Below are positions 1 to 10,873 of a stretch of 64,000 nt of DNA, piece by piece. Below the pieces are notes generated by a model that worked only from the letters and a program-made list of their open reading frames with translations, did no database searches and was not told where the DNA came from. The stretch lies in contig JAGMWG010000001.1 of NCBI GenBank assembly GCA_020744225.1, positions 2,914,001 to 2,978,000 on the forward strand, in the 5' to 3' direction. Position 1 is the stretch's first letter. The number at the start of each line of letters is the position of its first letter. Both the position numbers and the translations under genes were made by a program. The DNA comes from Paraphoma chrysanthemicola (Eukaryota > Ascomycota > Dothideomycetes > Pleosporales > Phaeosphaeriaceae).

Positions 1-1
1 A

Positions 2-814
2 ATCTCCTACCTTGTGGACAAACTTCAGAAGAAGCCGAAGCTCCTCGGAGTATGCGGCTACACCGGAGTCAGCAACCATATGAGCAGTTTCGTCTCCAGC
101 AGCCAGGTTTTCGAGTACTGGCTTACTCACGCCGTCTTGAAGGCAGTGGAGAGCGTATGCTCCAGCGTCTTTGTCCTTAGTGGATGCTTCACCATCTACC
201 GACTGAAGTGGCCAAACAACCGACCAGCTATTCTGCACCCGCTCCTATTGGAAGACTACGCCGGAACCTATGATAAGACTCTGCACGAACACAACCTATT
301 GTCCATTGGCGAGGACCGGTACTTGTCAACTCTGGCGATCCGCTACTTCGGTGCTGACTGTCGACTACAATACTTCTCTGCTGCCACATGCACAACCGTG
401 GTTCCAGACAAGCTTTCCGTGCTCCTTGATCAACGACGCCGATGGACGAACTCCCTTATTCACTGCCACTTTGCTCATCTCAACGTCCCTCCCTTCGAAG
501 CTTCGATCTGGACCCACACCAAGCTCCTCTTCGTCCTCTTTTGCGAACTCTTCATGGTGTTTATCTTGCCGCTCGCACTGCCGGCCGGAGCCGCCCTCGC
601 TGTAATCTCTGTCCTATTGACACCCTATGGATGGGCCGTATTGCTTGCTTTCTCGCTTATACCTGTGGTGCTATGCATCCTGTGCATGGATTGGACATAC
701 ATTCCATTCTATCTTCCATTCTTCCCTATGATCGGCATGTTTAGCGTTATTATCCCTATATACTCGTTGTGGAATCAGGACAACATCAAATGGGGCAAAA
801 CCCGTGGTGGTTAG
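2..814 (+). CDS. Chitin synthase (GT2), C-terminal part, cut by window edge
   Basis: This is the end of a membrane-bound processive glycosyltransferase that makes chitin from UDP-GlcNAc at the plasma membrane. The frame is already open at base 2 and there is no start, so the gene begins outside the window. Visible chitin synthase motifs are GEDRYLSTL (bases 308-334) and the signature QRRRWTNS (from 431), which forms part of the acceptor/product site. They are followed by several hydrophobic membrane segments (about bases 515-770) and a C-terminal tail ending NIKWGKTRGG. That tail resembles the division 2 (class IV/V/VI/VII) enzymes more than the class I-III enzymes; the exact class is an inference. 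No intron is visible in this part. The neighbour downstream is a broken chitin-related hydrolase. Confidence 0.9.
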   Translation: MSYLVDKLQKKPKLLGVCGYTGVSNHMSSFVSSSQVFEYWLTHAVLKAVESVCSSVFVLSGCFTIYRLKWPNNRPAILHPLLLEDYAGTYDKTLHEHNLLSIGEDRYLSTLAIRYFGADCRLQYFSAATCTTVVPDKLSVLLDQRRRWTNSLIHCHFAHLNVPPFEASIWTHTKLLFVLFCELFMVFILPLALPAGAALAVISVLLTPYGWAVLLAFSLIPVVLCILCMDWTYIPFYLPFFPMIGMFSVIIPIYSLWNQDNIKWGKTRGG

Positions 815-854
815 TTGTACCAAAAGTTACTTAATGTCTCTTTTTATGTAGTAG

Positions 855-2117
855 ATGAAAACAAGTCTTGCAAAGGACAACTTCAATTTCTATGATACAT
901 CGAACACTACACTGCAAGTGAATATTGCTTTATACTGCATACTTGACTGCTCTGAGTCCGTCCTTGGGTCACTTCGTGCACTCATTCTGCTGCGTTCCGA
1001 CAGCCGTGGGTGGGGTCAGCTAGATCGCATCCGGATTAGGAGGGTGACGCAACTTAGTTATAACCCCGCGCGCTGCTCCTTTCAGCTGTACAGCTCCGTC
1101 TGAAATCCACGCAAGATGGACTCCGATCTCTATCCTCACAGAGGTTTCATGCTGGACACGGGCCGAAAGTTCTTCCCCGTCCGGGCCATCCTCGATCTGT
1201 TGAATGTGCTTCACCAATACAACTTCAATATCTTCCACTGGCACATATACGACGCAGAATGCTTCCCACTACATTGGCCAGAGGATCGTGGCTTAACGAA
1301 CGCGAGCATGAAGCACAGTCATTGTTCAGACCACTATACTCCTGGGGATATTCAGAGTGTGATTGCGCATGCACAGCAGTTGGGAATCCTTGTCTATCCG
1401 GAGACAGACATGCCTGGGCACAGTGATATATGGTAAGTTCTGAAATGATAACTTGAGCGCTTAGCCGACATGAATTTTAACAGCACCGTTCTAGGGGTGT
1501 ATGGAAGGAAAGCTTGGTAGTAGGTAGGCCAAATCTGAAACACCCAAAGGCCCAACTGGACATTCGCCAGCGCCATACATACGACAATATCGCCAATTTG
1601 GTCTCCACAGTCAACCGATATTTCGGATCCCCCGTGCATCACTTTGGCGGCGATGAAGTGGCATATATGTGGGAGAGTGAAGATGACAATAAGCTGTTTG
1701 AGTCGTTCCTACACTGGCTCAAGGGGCTTCTACCAAACAAAACATTGATCTTATGGGATGATCCTCTTACTGATGAGGAGAAAGACATCAACTTAACCAA
1801 GGATTGGGTTATACAAACATGGCATGATGGCGCTACTCGACCAATACTCGACAAGGGCCACCGGGTTATTGTATCTGAGTCTGATACATTCTACATTGGA
1901 AATGCAGACGAAGAAAAGATTTCCTCCTTTGAATTTCCGAATCATCCCAATGTTCTGGGGTATGAAGTCGTTTGGTTTACTTCGGAAGGAGACGATCCAT
2001 ATGACTTCCACAAGGCTTGGGTCTTGGACCCGATAAAGGCTGCATCAAAGATTCGAAGACCTCGGAACAGGTATTGAACGTGGTCTGTGGAACTCGCTGG
2101 TCTACAGCATTGCCTAG
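855..2117 (+). pseudogene. GH20 beta-N-acetylhexosaminidase, disrupted
   Basis: This is a relic of a family 20 hexosaminidase, an enzyme class that releases terminal N-acetylhexosamine, for example from chitin oligomers. The intact core reads from ATG 1116 with HRGFMLDTGRKFFP, the FHWHIYDAECFP strand, PETDMPGH and the catalytic Asp-Glu pair in HFGGDEV (about 1642-1662). One intron, 1433-1494 (GTAAGT...CTAG), joins PGHSDIW to GVWKES. Two lesions are visible. First, TGA at 1101-1103 separates this core from an upstream stretch in the same frame (855-1100) whose SESVLGSLRAL looks like the end of the GH20 N-terminal domain. Second, near 2050 the natural C-terminus (EDLGTGIERGLWNSLVYSIA, stop 2115-2117) lies in another frame, as if one base had been gained. 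As read from 1116 the product is 299 residues, with no signal peptide. N-terminal sequence is also short for the family. A misassembly or sequencing error is the alternative to a true pseudogene. Confidence 0.75.
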
Positions 2118-2359
2118 ACAACTCCATAGACATCTTCGTAGACTGTTTAGACTATAGAACAAAGAGAAGCTTGTGAATTTGAGTAACTTTGTCTTTGCTT
2201 TCCATTGAGCCACCCATTAGACTCGATGTATCAAAGAAACTAAAAGGCTTCGCCGAGGCTACTAGGCACGGCTTTGTTCTACTTCCAAATTCACAAAGCA
2301 GAGGTTCTAGAGCCTACCTAGGTATTCGGCGACCAGTTACAAGCCGAAACTCATTTGAA

Positions 2360-2425
2360 TTCCATTGTCATGGTCATTCCACCACCATTTGAAAGTTCCA
2401 TTGTCGTAGTCATTCCACCACCATG
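2360..2425. repeat. 36-bp tandem duplication
   Basis: Two adjacent copies start at 2360 and 2396, both opening with TTCCATTGTC and containing GTCATTCCACCACCAT. They differ by A/G changes (CATGGTC versus CGTAGTC) and diverge after the second ACCACCAT. No coding role is seen. Confidence 0.75.
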
Positions 2426-4086
2426 CAACGGCGGTCTCTTTCGAGCAGTTTCTTGGACACCTTGTTTTCTTCGATTGTGAAGCTCTCTGATTACGTTCTT
2501 GACGTGCATCGGGGTTAGGCACACTTCAGAACGCTTGCTCGAACGTGAGTTCAATTGGCATGGTAGCGACCATTCATGCACATGGGTGTGATTCGAAAGC
2601 GCAGGGGTGTGTTGCGCCTTGCCAAGACCCCGCATTCCACCTGCATGCATTCCATGCATAGACTATTGATTGTATCACCACAGCTCGTATTTGCTGCCAA
2701 GGATGACAATGACGTTTCGCCAAGTTTTGCGGGACACACGATCACGAAAACTCAATTCGAATCCTCTTCGTGATGCTCGTAAGCATGCCGAAACACCGTG
2801 CTATTAATAGCTCGTATCCCGCTGCAGTGATGCTTGGCTAACCCGTTTAACAATATCTGCTTGAAGCGTGGTTGGTGCCAGCAGAGCGCTCGTTGTAGCC
2901 GAGAGAGGGGAAATAGTGGAGTATGTGCTATTGGTGGCTTTCAGCATTCCGCACTTGCTGCTTACCGGTATGTTCGCAGGCAACATACGGCAGATGAGAT
3001 GGTCATGTGATGTCAGCATTATGAAATCCAGAGTCGCTGATCGACTTGATGTACCAAGTATCATGTCTCAAGGAACGACTGAGAACCAAGGCGAGTCTTA
3101 TGATGTACTGGTACCGCGGCGATACCTTAACTCACAGAGCGGTTGACGGCACCCAGCATCATAGGATCAAATAACACTGCTTCACCCGAGGCCAGTTAGA
3201 GTGACGAGCATTGTTCGTCCTTGAAGTGGAAGCACAGGGTCGCAAATATAGTGTAAAGATGGATCTAGTCTCATCTCCATCTTGTCTATACTTATTGCGA
3301 GCACATATGCAGTCTGCTTGTAAAAGTTCAAACCTCGAAGCGTTCGCTGAGACAGACTTTGTTCCAGATTCGCCACGAATATCATCATGGGGCCATCAAT
3401 CGTTTGTCGTCGACTCCCCTGCGATGAAGGTCATACTTGATGATGAGCGGCCCACTGTTGAAATTGATTCTATCCGGTCATATGCTAACACCCGGACAGA
3501 TTTTGCTGCCAGCGAGAATGGAAAAAGGCGACGACGACCATGACAACTGGTGGCACTGGAAGTGATTAGGGCTTTCCACCATAGACGCTCTCAATTTACG
3601 TGGAGCTCGACAGAACAGCACGACCTCAACATACTCTGGTTATACTTGCCCAGTCTGGTTAAATTGAAGGCCAAAGAGTCACAAGGCTGATATCAATCTA
3701 GTTCATGCAAGCACAGAGCGCTACAAAATCCAACCTCTCACCATTACCCTGGCCGTTGCCTCCGCCGCGGGCGACGACGCCGAGCAAGGTGTTCTTAGAA
3801 AGTTTAAGAAAGTGGATCAGGATTAAGAACGCGCCCTTTGCATCATCACACAAAGTCAATTAGGCTTCCATTGGGATCTGGGAGCCAAAACCCCTACATC
3901 AAGTTCAACTCGCAATGAGGACATGACCCCAATACTTGGTTTCCGTACCACGCATAGGCGGAGGGGTGATTTGGTTCGCCAACAATCAGAATACACCATG
4001 GATCGAAGGCGTCACCTCGGATACAAAAGGCCGTGACCAGTAAGCCAACATAGATTACATGGTAAGGATGATATTCTATCGTGAAC

Positions 4087-4451
4087 ATATCGCAAGGATA
4101 TCGCTATCTTATAATCTTGCCTACCTAATGCAAAGGGTAAGAACTGGCAGCGTATAAAAACGGCTACACCTACAACTACACCTACATCTGCACTAAGTTA
4201 AGGCATGCTATACATATATCAACGCGCTGCGCCTTCTACCGCGACGTACAACCTAGTAGAGTTAACATGTACCCCTTGTCAAACGCTGTGGCAGGTATTT
4301 TATATCTAAATTTACATTGCGCGCAACAGCCCATCTACACTTGACATATATGACAGCAGATGCTGCGTCGAACGCTGTTATAGCTATATCATAGATGTAA
4401 TCTTGTGTCATGCGTAAATCATTCTAAAACACTATATCGCAAGCATATCGC
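4087..4451. repeat. Repeated 18-mer ATATCGCAAG(G/C)ATATCGC
   Basis: The 18-base motif occurs at 4087-4104 and again at 4434-4451 with one mismatch. Each copy is itself two ATATCGC heptamers spaced 11 bases apart. It lies in AT-rich non-coding sequence; its function is unknown. Confidence 0.6.
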
Positions 4452-5050
4452 CTCTCGCCCTTGGAGCGCTACGGTGGTATGTGATCAAGAAGCGGAACTC
4501 TAGGAAACGGCCAATCGATTAAAGAATAGTATACGCTCGAAATATCTTGCTTTCGCTACTTTTAATCTAAACTACTACCAGTCAGAAGGGACGGTTACGA
4601 TGGAGAGACTGCCCTTCGAATATGTGAAGCAGTAATCTCTCAAGCTACTCAGCAATGTCGACAGGACGCTCTGAAAAGTTGGCAAAGTCGGCCTATATCA
4701 TCTTGCTGTTTCATTTCACCGTTAAGAAAGCACTCAACGAACTTCTTCTGGGCCCAAGTCTCTACCCTGTTACATCTTCCAGTGCAGGTCATCGATTGTT
4801 TCACTTCGATATTGAGAACTTTCAGAATCGGGTTCGATTGCTGTGGTTTCGATCACCAAAATCTCCATTCATCATTTTCAAGTTTTCCTCAGAGTCACAA
4901 GTCAAACATCTTGCTCATCCTCTGCCTCTTCCTCCTCTATGTACAACATACACTCCTTATCCTACTCCTGCCCCGACCTACCCAATCCTCCGGTACCAAA
5001 ACTCACGGTCCCCACATGCGGGCCGTTGCCCGGCTGAATCGACCAATATC

Positions 5051-5238
5051 TCCGATGATATATTAGACTTCACTCTACTGCGAAGCTAGTGGCACCTACT
5101 GCATCATTCCGCTCGGTAACCTCGAGCCACACTATATACTGCTCCGATGATATATCAGACTTCACTCCAGTGTTGCGAAGCGAGCGGCACCTACTGCATC
5201 GTTCTGCTCGGTAACCTCGGCCACGCCGTATATTGCTC
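5051..5238. repeat. 92-bp tandem duplication with transition differences
   Basis: Copy 1 begins TCCGATGATATA at 5051 and copy 2 begins at 5143, with both ending near TATA(C/T)TGCTC. Shared blocks include CACCTACTGCATC and CTCGGTAACCTCG. Most differences between the copies are C/T or A/G transitions, many at former CpG or CpA sites. That is what repeat-induced point mutation or methyl-C decay would leave. A further TCCGATGATA occurs at about 5321. Confidence 0.8.
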
Positions 5239-5988
5239 GTGTAAACCCAGCGATATTAAGCAGTCGCCGACGTCACACGCCGAAGTGACAGTGCTGTCAT
5301 AATTTACTCGCGAAAGCGTTTCCGATGATAAGACAGCTTCGAGGAACAAAGTGACTTGAAGCAACATGCCCGCTACCTTTCCTGCGAACTGTCTATTTGA
5401 CTGCTACATCAGGTTTCCATGTCGAGCTACTGCTACGCTATATCGCCCCAAGAGCGACATGAGTGACCAGCGGTTGGTCCTGGTTCCCGCATTCGACGAT
5501 AGATGAACCGGACTTTGCATGTTTGCATATCTTAGTATTGGAGCGATACGCCATGCACAAGGTTCGATCCACCACGTGGCTTCGAATGGCGAGATGGGTG
5601 TACTCCGCTTAGAGTATACCATAATATAGTCTACCAATCGTGTAAGATTGACGGATGAGGATGGGAATGTGAGGTGAGCAAAGTCATGAGATGATATTGA
5701 ACATACTACATCAAGACTGGGTTGGCAAGCGCTACAAGTGGCGAATATCTTGCTCGTTCTAGACGAAGCCGGACAAGGTGTGTGATGGAAAGGTGAAGAT
5801 GGCTTATGAGATTCTGCACGTGTGTGCAAGTATGATGTACAGATGTATGTCGGCAACGCGTTGATCCTTGTGCTGCCTAGCTCCGAAGAAGGGCGAATGC
5901 ACCGTGCCGACTAGCTGTCCACTGGCCAAAACCGACAGCAACGTCTTGCGCACACTCGAGACTACTTTGCCAATAATAAAGAAACACT

Positions 5989-7539
5989 TCATCTAATTGG
6001 CAGGGTACTCTTGGATTCGAAGCTGTATCTCAGCCACTCTCCAACTGCCCTCAAGCTCTCCCACCTCACGCTCTCGTCCGGTTCCTGCATGAGCTCCATG
6101 ACCCTGCCTTTCAACCCCAACTTCTCTAGTTGCTGCCTCTTCTCTGGTACTTCCTTAACGAGGCACGCAACATCGTTGCAGCCAATTGCCAGTACCTGTT
6201 TATCATTGTCCCAGCTCTTGGAAAGAATGTCCGCCAGCTTTCGGGGCAGCTCTCCCTTGTTTTCTTCGAGAATACGTCGTGCATTTTCGGCCCAGAAGCT
6301 GGGATTGCGATGCGGCGGTGACCAGCGGAGATGGCCTGACTGTAGCTCGGCAGCGTACTGATCGAATGTGGTCTGTGTCTTTGTGTAGTCTTCCAGTAAT
6401 TCGTTCAGGGACTGCAAGTCTTCGAGGGCATCTTCGTCTGTCAGATGGCGCGACTTCAGACTGTTAAGTAGTGCGGGGAGGCGGGCTAGGACTGCGGTCG
6501 GTAGAAGTGTTTCCCGGTTGCTGGTCAAGAGGTTGACGAGTGTCGAGAGCAAAAGTCGTGTCGTCTTCTCCTTAGGCGACACGCGCAGAAGTTGCGCATA
6601 TAGTATGACGATGTCGTGGTCCCTGATTTACGTTAGCAAATGTGCGACACGAGGTCAAGGTATTGACGAACTCTTGCAGCCCCTCGCCGACGAGCTCGCC
6701 CTCAAAGCTTAGTTGCCAAATAACTAGCAGCACGTGGTAGAGCAACTGTAGCCCAACCCCGCCAGCAAGACTTCCTTCGGCGCTGCGAATGCTGTTGCTA
6801 CCATATAGGGTCGAGTCGGTATCCTTGGCTGTGCCTACTGCCGCGCGCAGGATGTCGAACAGCGGGTTCAGCGTCTCCTTCCTTTGCTTCCAGAAGATAC
6901 GCCTGGCCTTTGAGCTCCGCAAGACAGCTGAGTAGAAGCGCACGGCGATATCTTGCAATGCAGCATCTGATGACTTCGCGAGCGTGGAGAGATAGCTGAA
7001 AAGCTGGGTGAGGGCGTCGTCACTCTGCGTCGTGTTTTTCGAGGTTTGCGCAACAGCGTAGGATAGCAAGCCCGCGAGAACATTCGATGTCAGAAGCGGA
7101 ACGGGATCGTCGCTATTCTTCAAGAGCGGTAGGAACGGCTTGTATGGCGCGGGGTGCTTGACGAGAGCTGCTGTGAGGGCGGGTATGTCTGGTATTCAAT
7201 TAGACTAGATCCACCATACGCGTTCGTGCTCCGCTTCGGCATACCCTCAATCATATCACCCAGCAGCACCAACATGTACTGGATGATATCCTGCCGTTTC
7301 GCTGCCGCCTCGAAGATGCTCTGTGACCCTTCACCGCCAAGCAATAGCGTTACGAAGCTGTCTACATCGCTCTCTATGTTCTGCTTCCTTTGCTCTTTCC
7401 GGACCTTATCGATTGACTTGATCTTCTTGAGATCTGCGTCGGTGATTGTCTTGGCCCGCACTGCGCCTTCCCATGATATTGGCCTGCCGCGGATGTTGTT
7501 CTGTATCGAGGCGAGGAAAGAGTTCGCCTCTGTTGCCAT
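5989..7539 (-). CDS. VMA13: V-type ATPase subunit H
   Basis: This is the regulatory H subunit of the V1 sector of the vacuolar proton pump, needed to couple and activate the enzyme at vacuole and endosome membranes. The model uses ATG at 7539 and exons 7245-7539, 6678-7188 and 5989-6622, giving 479 residues, close to the usual fungal length of about 480. The N-terminal HEAT/armadillo part covers roughly residues 1-330. The C-terminal domain carries the family hallmarks SPPHRNPSFWAEN, DNDKQVLAIGCNDVACLV and EPDESVRWESLRAVGEW. Intron 1 (7189-7244, GT-AG) gives DMIEDIPALTAAL. Intron 2 (6623-6677) appears to use a GC donor (GCAAGA...CTAAC...CAG), which gives GEGLDHDIVILYAQLL. A GT donor nearby would leave only a 28-nt intron. 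The gene is divergent from DIS3, sharing a promoter of about 270 bp. Confidence 0.92.
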
Positions 7540-7810
7540 GATGGAAGCGCGTGTCCGGTATCGGACTTGGACACGACGAGAGAGGATGTATCGAGGTGGG
7601 GTCGGCGGTGTTGGAGCTCTGGTGTTGTGCTTCTGATGCTATCGCGGCCCACCGAGCTGCAGCAGCCTCCGTCATCTGGCTCAAGCTTCACTACCCGCTA
7701 GCCACTTCCATCCTAGCGTCTACGGGCTTGGCATCAAAGACGCTTCGAGGACAAGCAACACTATCATCAAACCACTTTCAACGACACTCGCCACGACTAT
7801 AGAGTACGAA
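7540..7810. promoter_or_regulatory. Bidirectional promoter, VMA13 / DIS3
   Basis: This 271-bp interval separates the start codons of two divergent housekeeping genes, so it must hold both promoters and both 5' leaders. No clear TATA box was seen, as is common for housekeeping genes. The open frames here are shadows. Confidence 0.7.
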
Positions 7811-10800
7811 ATGGAGTACTTCAGCCTCAAACGCTCCACAGCCGGCGATCGCGGCCAGTCCAACTTGTCCAGCAAGGTGTACGTGCGATCAACGAAGAGT
7901 GGCAAGGTGCAAAAAATTGTCAGAGAGCTGTATCTACGGCAAGACATTCCGTGCTCGTCAAATCTGTGCAGAGCGTGTCTGGAAATAGCGCCGACTGACT
8001 ACGCGAAGAAAGGTAATGGGCGCGCATTTTCTTAAAACTTAATTAACCAACGACAGTGTCACCATTCGTGTTATCAGACACTCCAGCTGGATCACAGGAT
8101 TACCCAAATGGCCAGTATCTCGTTCCAGATACGAACGCGTTCCTAACTGGAATGGACTTGTTTGAGATCGAAACTGCTTTCCATGATGTAATAGTCCTTC
8201 AGACAGTACTTGAGGAGGTGAAGAATCGGTCGCTGCCGCTTTATCACAGACTGATCACTCTTACCAAGAATGAGAGTAAACGCTTCTACGTGTTTTTCAA
8301 TGAGTTCCGCCAAGAGACGCACATCAAAAGGGACGTCGGAGAGACAATCAACGACCGCAATGATCGTGCTGTGCGAAAAGCTGTGCAGTGGTACAACCAT
8401 CACATCACTCAAGCAGTCGCTGCGCGCAGCAAGAAGCAAATGCGCATCCCAGTCGTGGTTATGATCACAGATGATAGGGATAACCTGCGAAAAGCAGATG
8501 CCGAGAACATTCCTGCAACCACTCGTAAGTTAACTTTGTGGCGAAGGCTTTGCGAGACTGACTGTCACAGTGTCCGGATATGTCAATGGCCTGGAGAATG
8601 CGGACGAGCTGCTGGACATGATGAGCACCGCTCAGGAACAGCGAGAAGTCAGATCAAAGAAGACTGAGATATTCTACCCGGACCACTACTCCATCTCGAA
8701 GATGATGACTGGCGTGAAAGCCGGAACAATGCATCAAGGCATTTATAATGTCTCAACCTACAACTACCTCGAAGGATCCGTGCATGTACCCGCTTTCGAC
8801 AAGTCACTTCTGATATTGGGGCGAGAAAATAGCAACCGCGCCGTTTCTGGGGATGTTGTAGTTGTGGAAGTGTTGCCGAAAGATCAGTGGAAAGCGCCGT
8901 CAACAAAGATCATCGAAGAGGAAACCTTGAACAAGAATGATAATGCCGAAGCTGAAGATGGTGAAAATGTCATATCCGAAAAAGAGCGCAAGGCATTACA
9001 AGAAGAGGTGAAGCGGATCCACGGTCAGACTGCTGAGGGCAAGCCTCAACCCACCGCGCGCATTGTGGGAATTGCGAAACGTAATTGGCGACAATATGTT
9101 GGTCACATCGATCGTGACTCCGTTCGTTCGAGCTCGAAGACAAGTAGACAGCAACAGACAGTCTTCTTGGTGCCAATGGACAAGCGCATTCCGAAGATAA
9201 GAATCAGAACGCGGCAAGCAGGAGAGCTCTTGGGACAGCGCATTCTTGCAACTATCGATTCCTGGGACAAGGATTCAAGATACCCCGTCGGTCATTTCGT
9301 GCGATCACTTGGCGAGTTAGAGTCAAAGGGCGCAGAAACAGAGGCTCTATTGCTAGAGTATGACGTCCAGTACAAGCCGTTTCCGAAGACAGTCTTGGAC
9401 TGTCTGCCAGCTGAAGGGCACGACTGGAAAGTACCCGCCAGCTTAGAAGATCCAGGATGGAAAGGACGAAAAGATCTACGGGACCTATTGGTCTGCAGTA
9501 TCGACCCAGTTGGGTGTGTCGATATCGATGATGCTCTACACGCTCAGCAGCTCCCCAATGGCAACTTTGCGGTCGGTGTGCATATTGCTGACGTTTCGCA
9601 TTTCGTCAAGCCCAATAACGCAATGGACAAGGAGGCCAGCCAGCGCGGCACCACAGTCTATCTTGTTGACAAGCGTATCGACATGCTTCCCATGCTGCTT
9701 GGAACTGACCTCTGCTCGCTCAAACCGTATGTTGAACGCTTCGCGTTCTCAGTGTTATGGGAGATCACTCCCGATGCAGACATAGTATCTTCTCAGTTCA
9801 CCAAATCCGTCATTCGGTCCAGGGAGGCGTTCAGCTACGAACAAGCCCAGATACGCATCGACGATAAGTCGCAGCAGGACGACTTGACGAATGGCATGCG
9901 CACACTACTGATGCTTTCAAAAAAGCTAAAGCAGAAGCGAATGGATGCAGGAGCGCTTAACCTCGCGTCACCGGAAGTCAAGGTACAGACAGAATCCGAG
10001 ACCTCAGATCCAGTGGATGTGCAAACCAAAAAGCTGCTCGACACAAACTCGCTTGTTGAAGAATTCATGTTGCTCGCCAACATCAGCGTCGCAGCAAAGA
10101 ACTACGAAGCTTTTCCACAGACAGCTCTTCTCCGTCGCCACGCTCCACCACCCAAGACGAACTTCGAGGAGCTTGCGAATCAGCTCAAGGTCAAGAAAGG
10201 TCTTGAGCTCAAGACAGACAGTTCAAAGGCTCTGGCTGACTCGCTCGATACTTGCGTCGACGCGACCAACCCCTTCTTCAACACTCTCGTTCGCATTATG
10301 GCAACACGATGCATGATGTCTGCCGAATACTTCTGCGCGGGTACGCAAGCATACCCAGAATTCAGGCATTATGGTCTTGCGAGCGAGATCTACACACATT
10401 TCACTTCACCTATTCGCCGCTACGCAGATCTCGAAGCGCATCGACAGCTCGCTGCCTCCATCGAGTACGAGCAGCTTGATCCAAGCTTGCAATCCAAGGC
10501 GAAGCTGGAAGCTGTGTGCAAGAACATCAACGTGCGCCATCGTAATGCTCAGAACGCCGGTCGCGCATCGATCGAGTACTATGTCGGTCAAGCGCTCAAG
10601 GGCAAGGACATCCAAGAAGATGGCTTCATCATGAAGATCTTCTCGAATGGATTCGTGGTCTTTGTGCCGCGCTTCGGTATCGAGAGCTTGATCCGTTTGA
10701 GAGATCTGGCCACACCGGAACCAGAAGCAGACTTCGATCCGGAGAACTACGTGCTCAATGTCAAGGGCGATGTGAAGAGGACTGTCGAGTTGTTCGAGAA

Positions 10801-10873
10801 GGTGCAGGTAAGGATTACGGACGAGATGGAGGAGAGTACTGGAAAGAGGAAGGTGCGGTTGACATTAGTGTAA
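7811..10873 (+). CDS. DIS3: Exosome catalytic subunit RRP44/DIS3
   Basis: This is the processive 3'-5' exoribonuclease and endonuclease of the RNA exosome in nucleus and cytoplasm. Exons are 7811-8012, 8057-8524 and 8571-10873, with introns of only 44 and 46 nt, and encode 990 residues. Domain order is complete. A CR3-type cysteine motif (C48, C53, C56) comes first, followed by the PIN endonuclease domain with PDTNAF (D92) and ITDDRDN. Two cold-shock-like domains follow, then the RNB domain with the acidic active site CVDIDDALHA near residue 540 and HIADVSHFVKP. A C-terminal S1 domain ends KRKVRLTLV. All catalytic acidic residues that I can place are present, so both nuclease activities are expected. 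The N-terminal PIN makes DIS3 the fit rather than a DIS3L2-type enzyme. Confidence 0.96.

Larger units (their letters stand above)
2118..5988. other. Gene-poor interval with repeats
   Basis: I see no gene I can support here. Open frames at 2868-3146, 3211-3543 and 4655-5089 have no recognisable domain, no clear splice partners and mixed codon usage. The stretch from about 3,900 to 4,650 is AT-richer than the flanks. It contains a 36-bp duplication (2360), a 92-bp duplication (5051) and a repeated 18-mer (4087 and 4434), all described separately. Confidence 0.55.

Noticed and set aside
2868..3543. Two ORFs (2868-3146 and 3211-3543) considered as exons of one gene
   Set aside because: Different frames with no convincing donor/acceptor pair joining them and no recognisable product.
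4655..5089. 144-codon plus-strand ORF
   Set aside because: Pro/Tyr/Thr-rich low-complexity end, overlaps the tandem repeat, no recognisable domain or start context.
5540..5590. GGTTCGATCC resembling a tRNA T-loop
   Set aside because: No matching T-stem, acceptor stem or anticodon arm around it.
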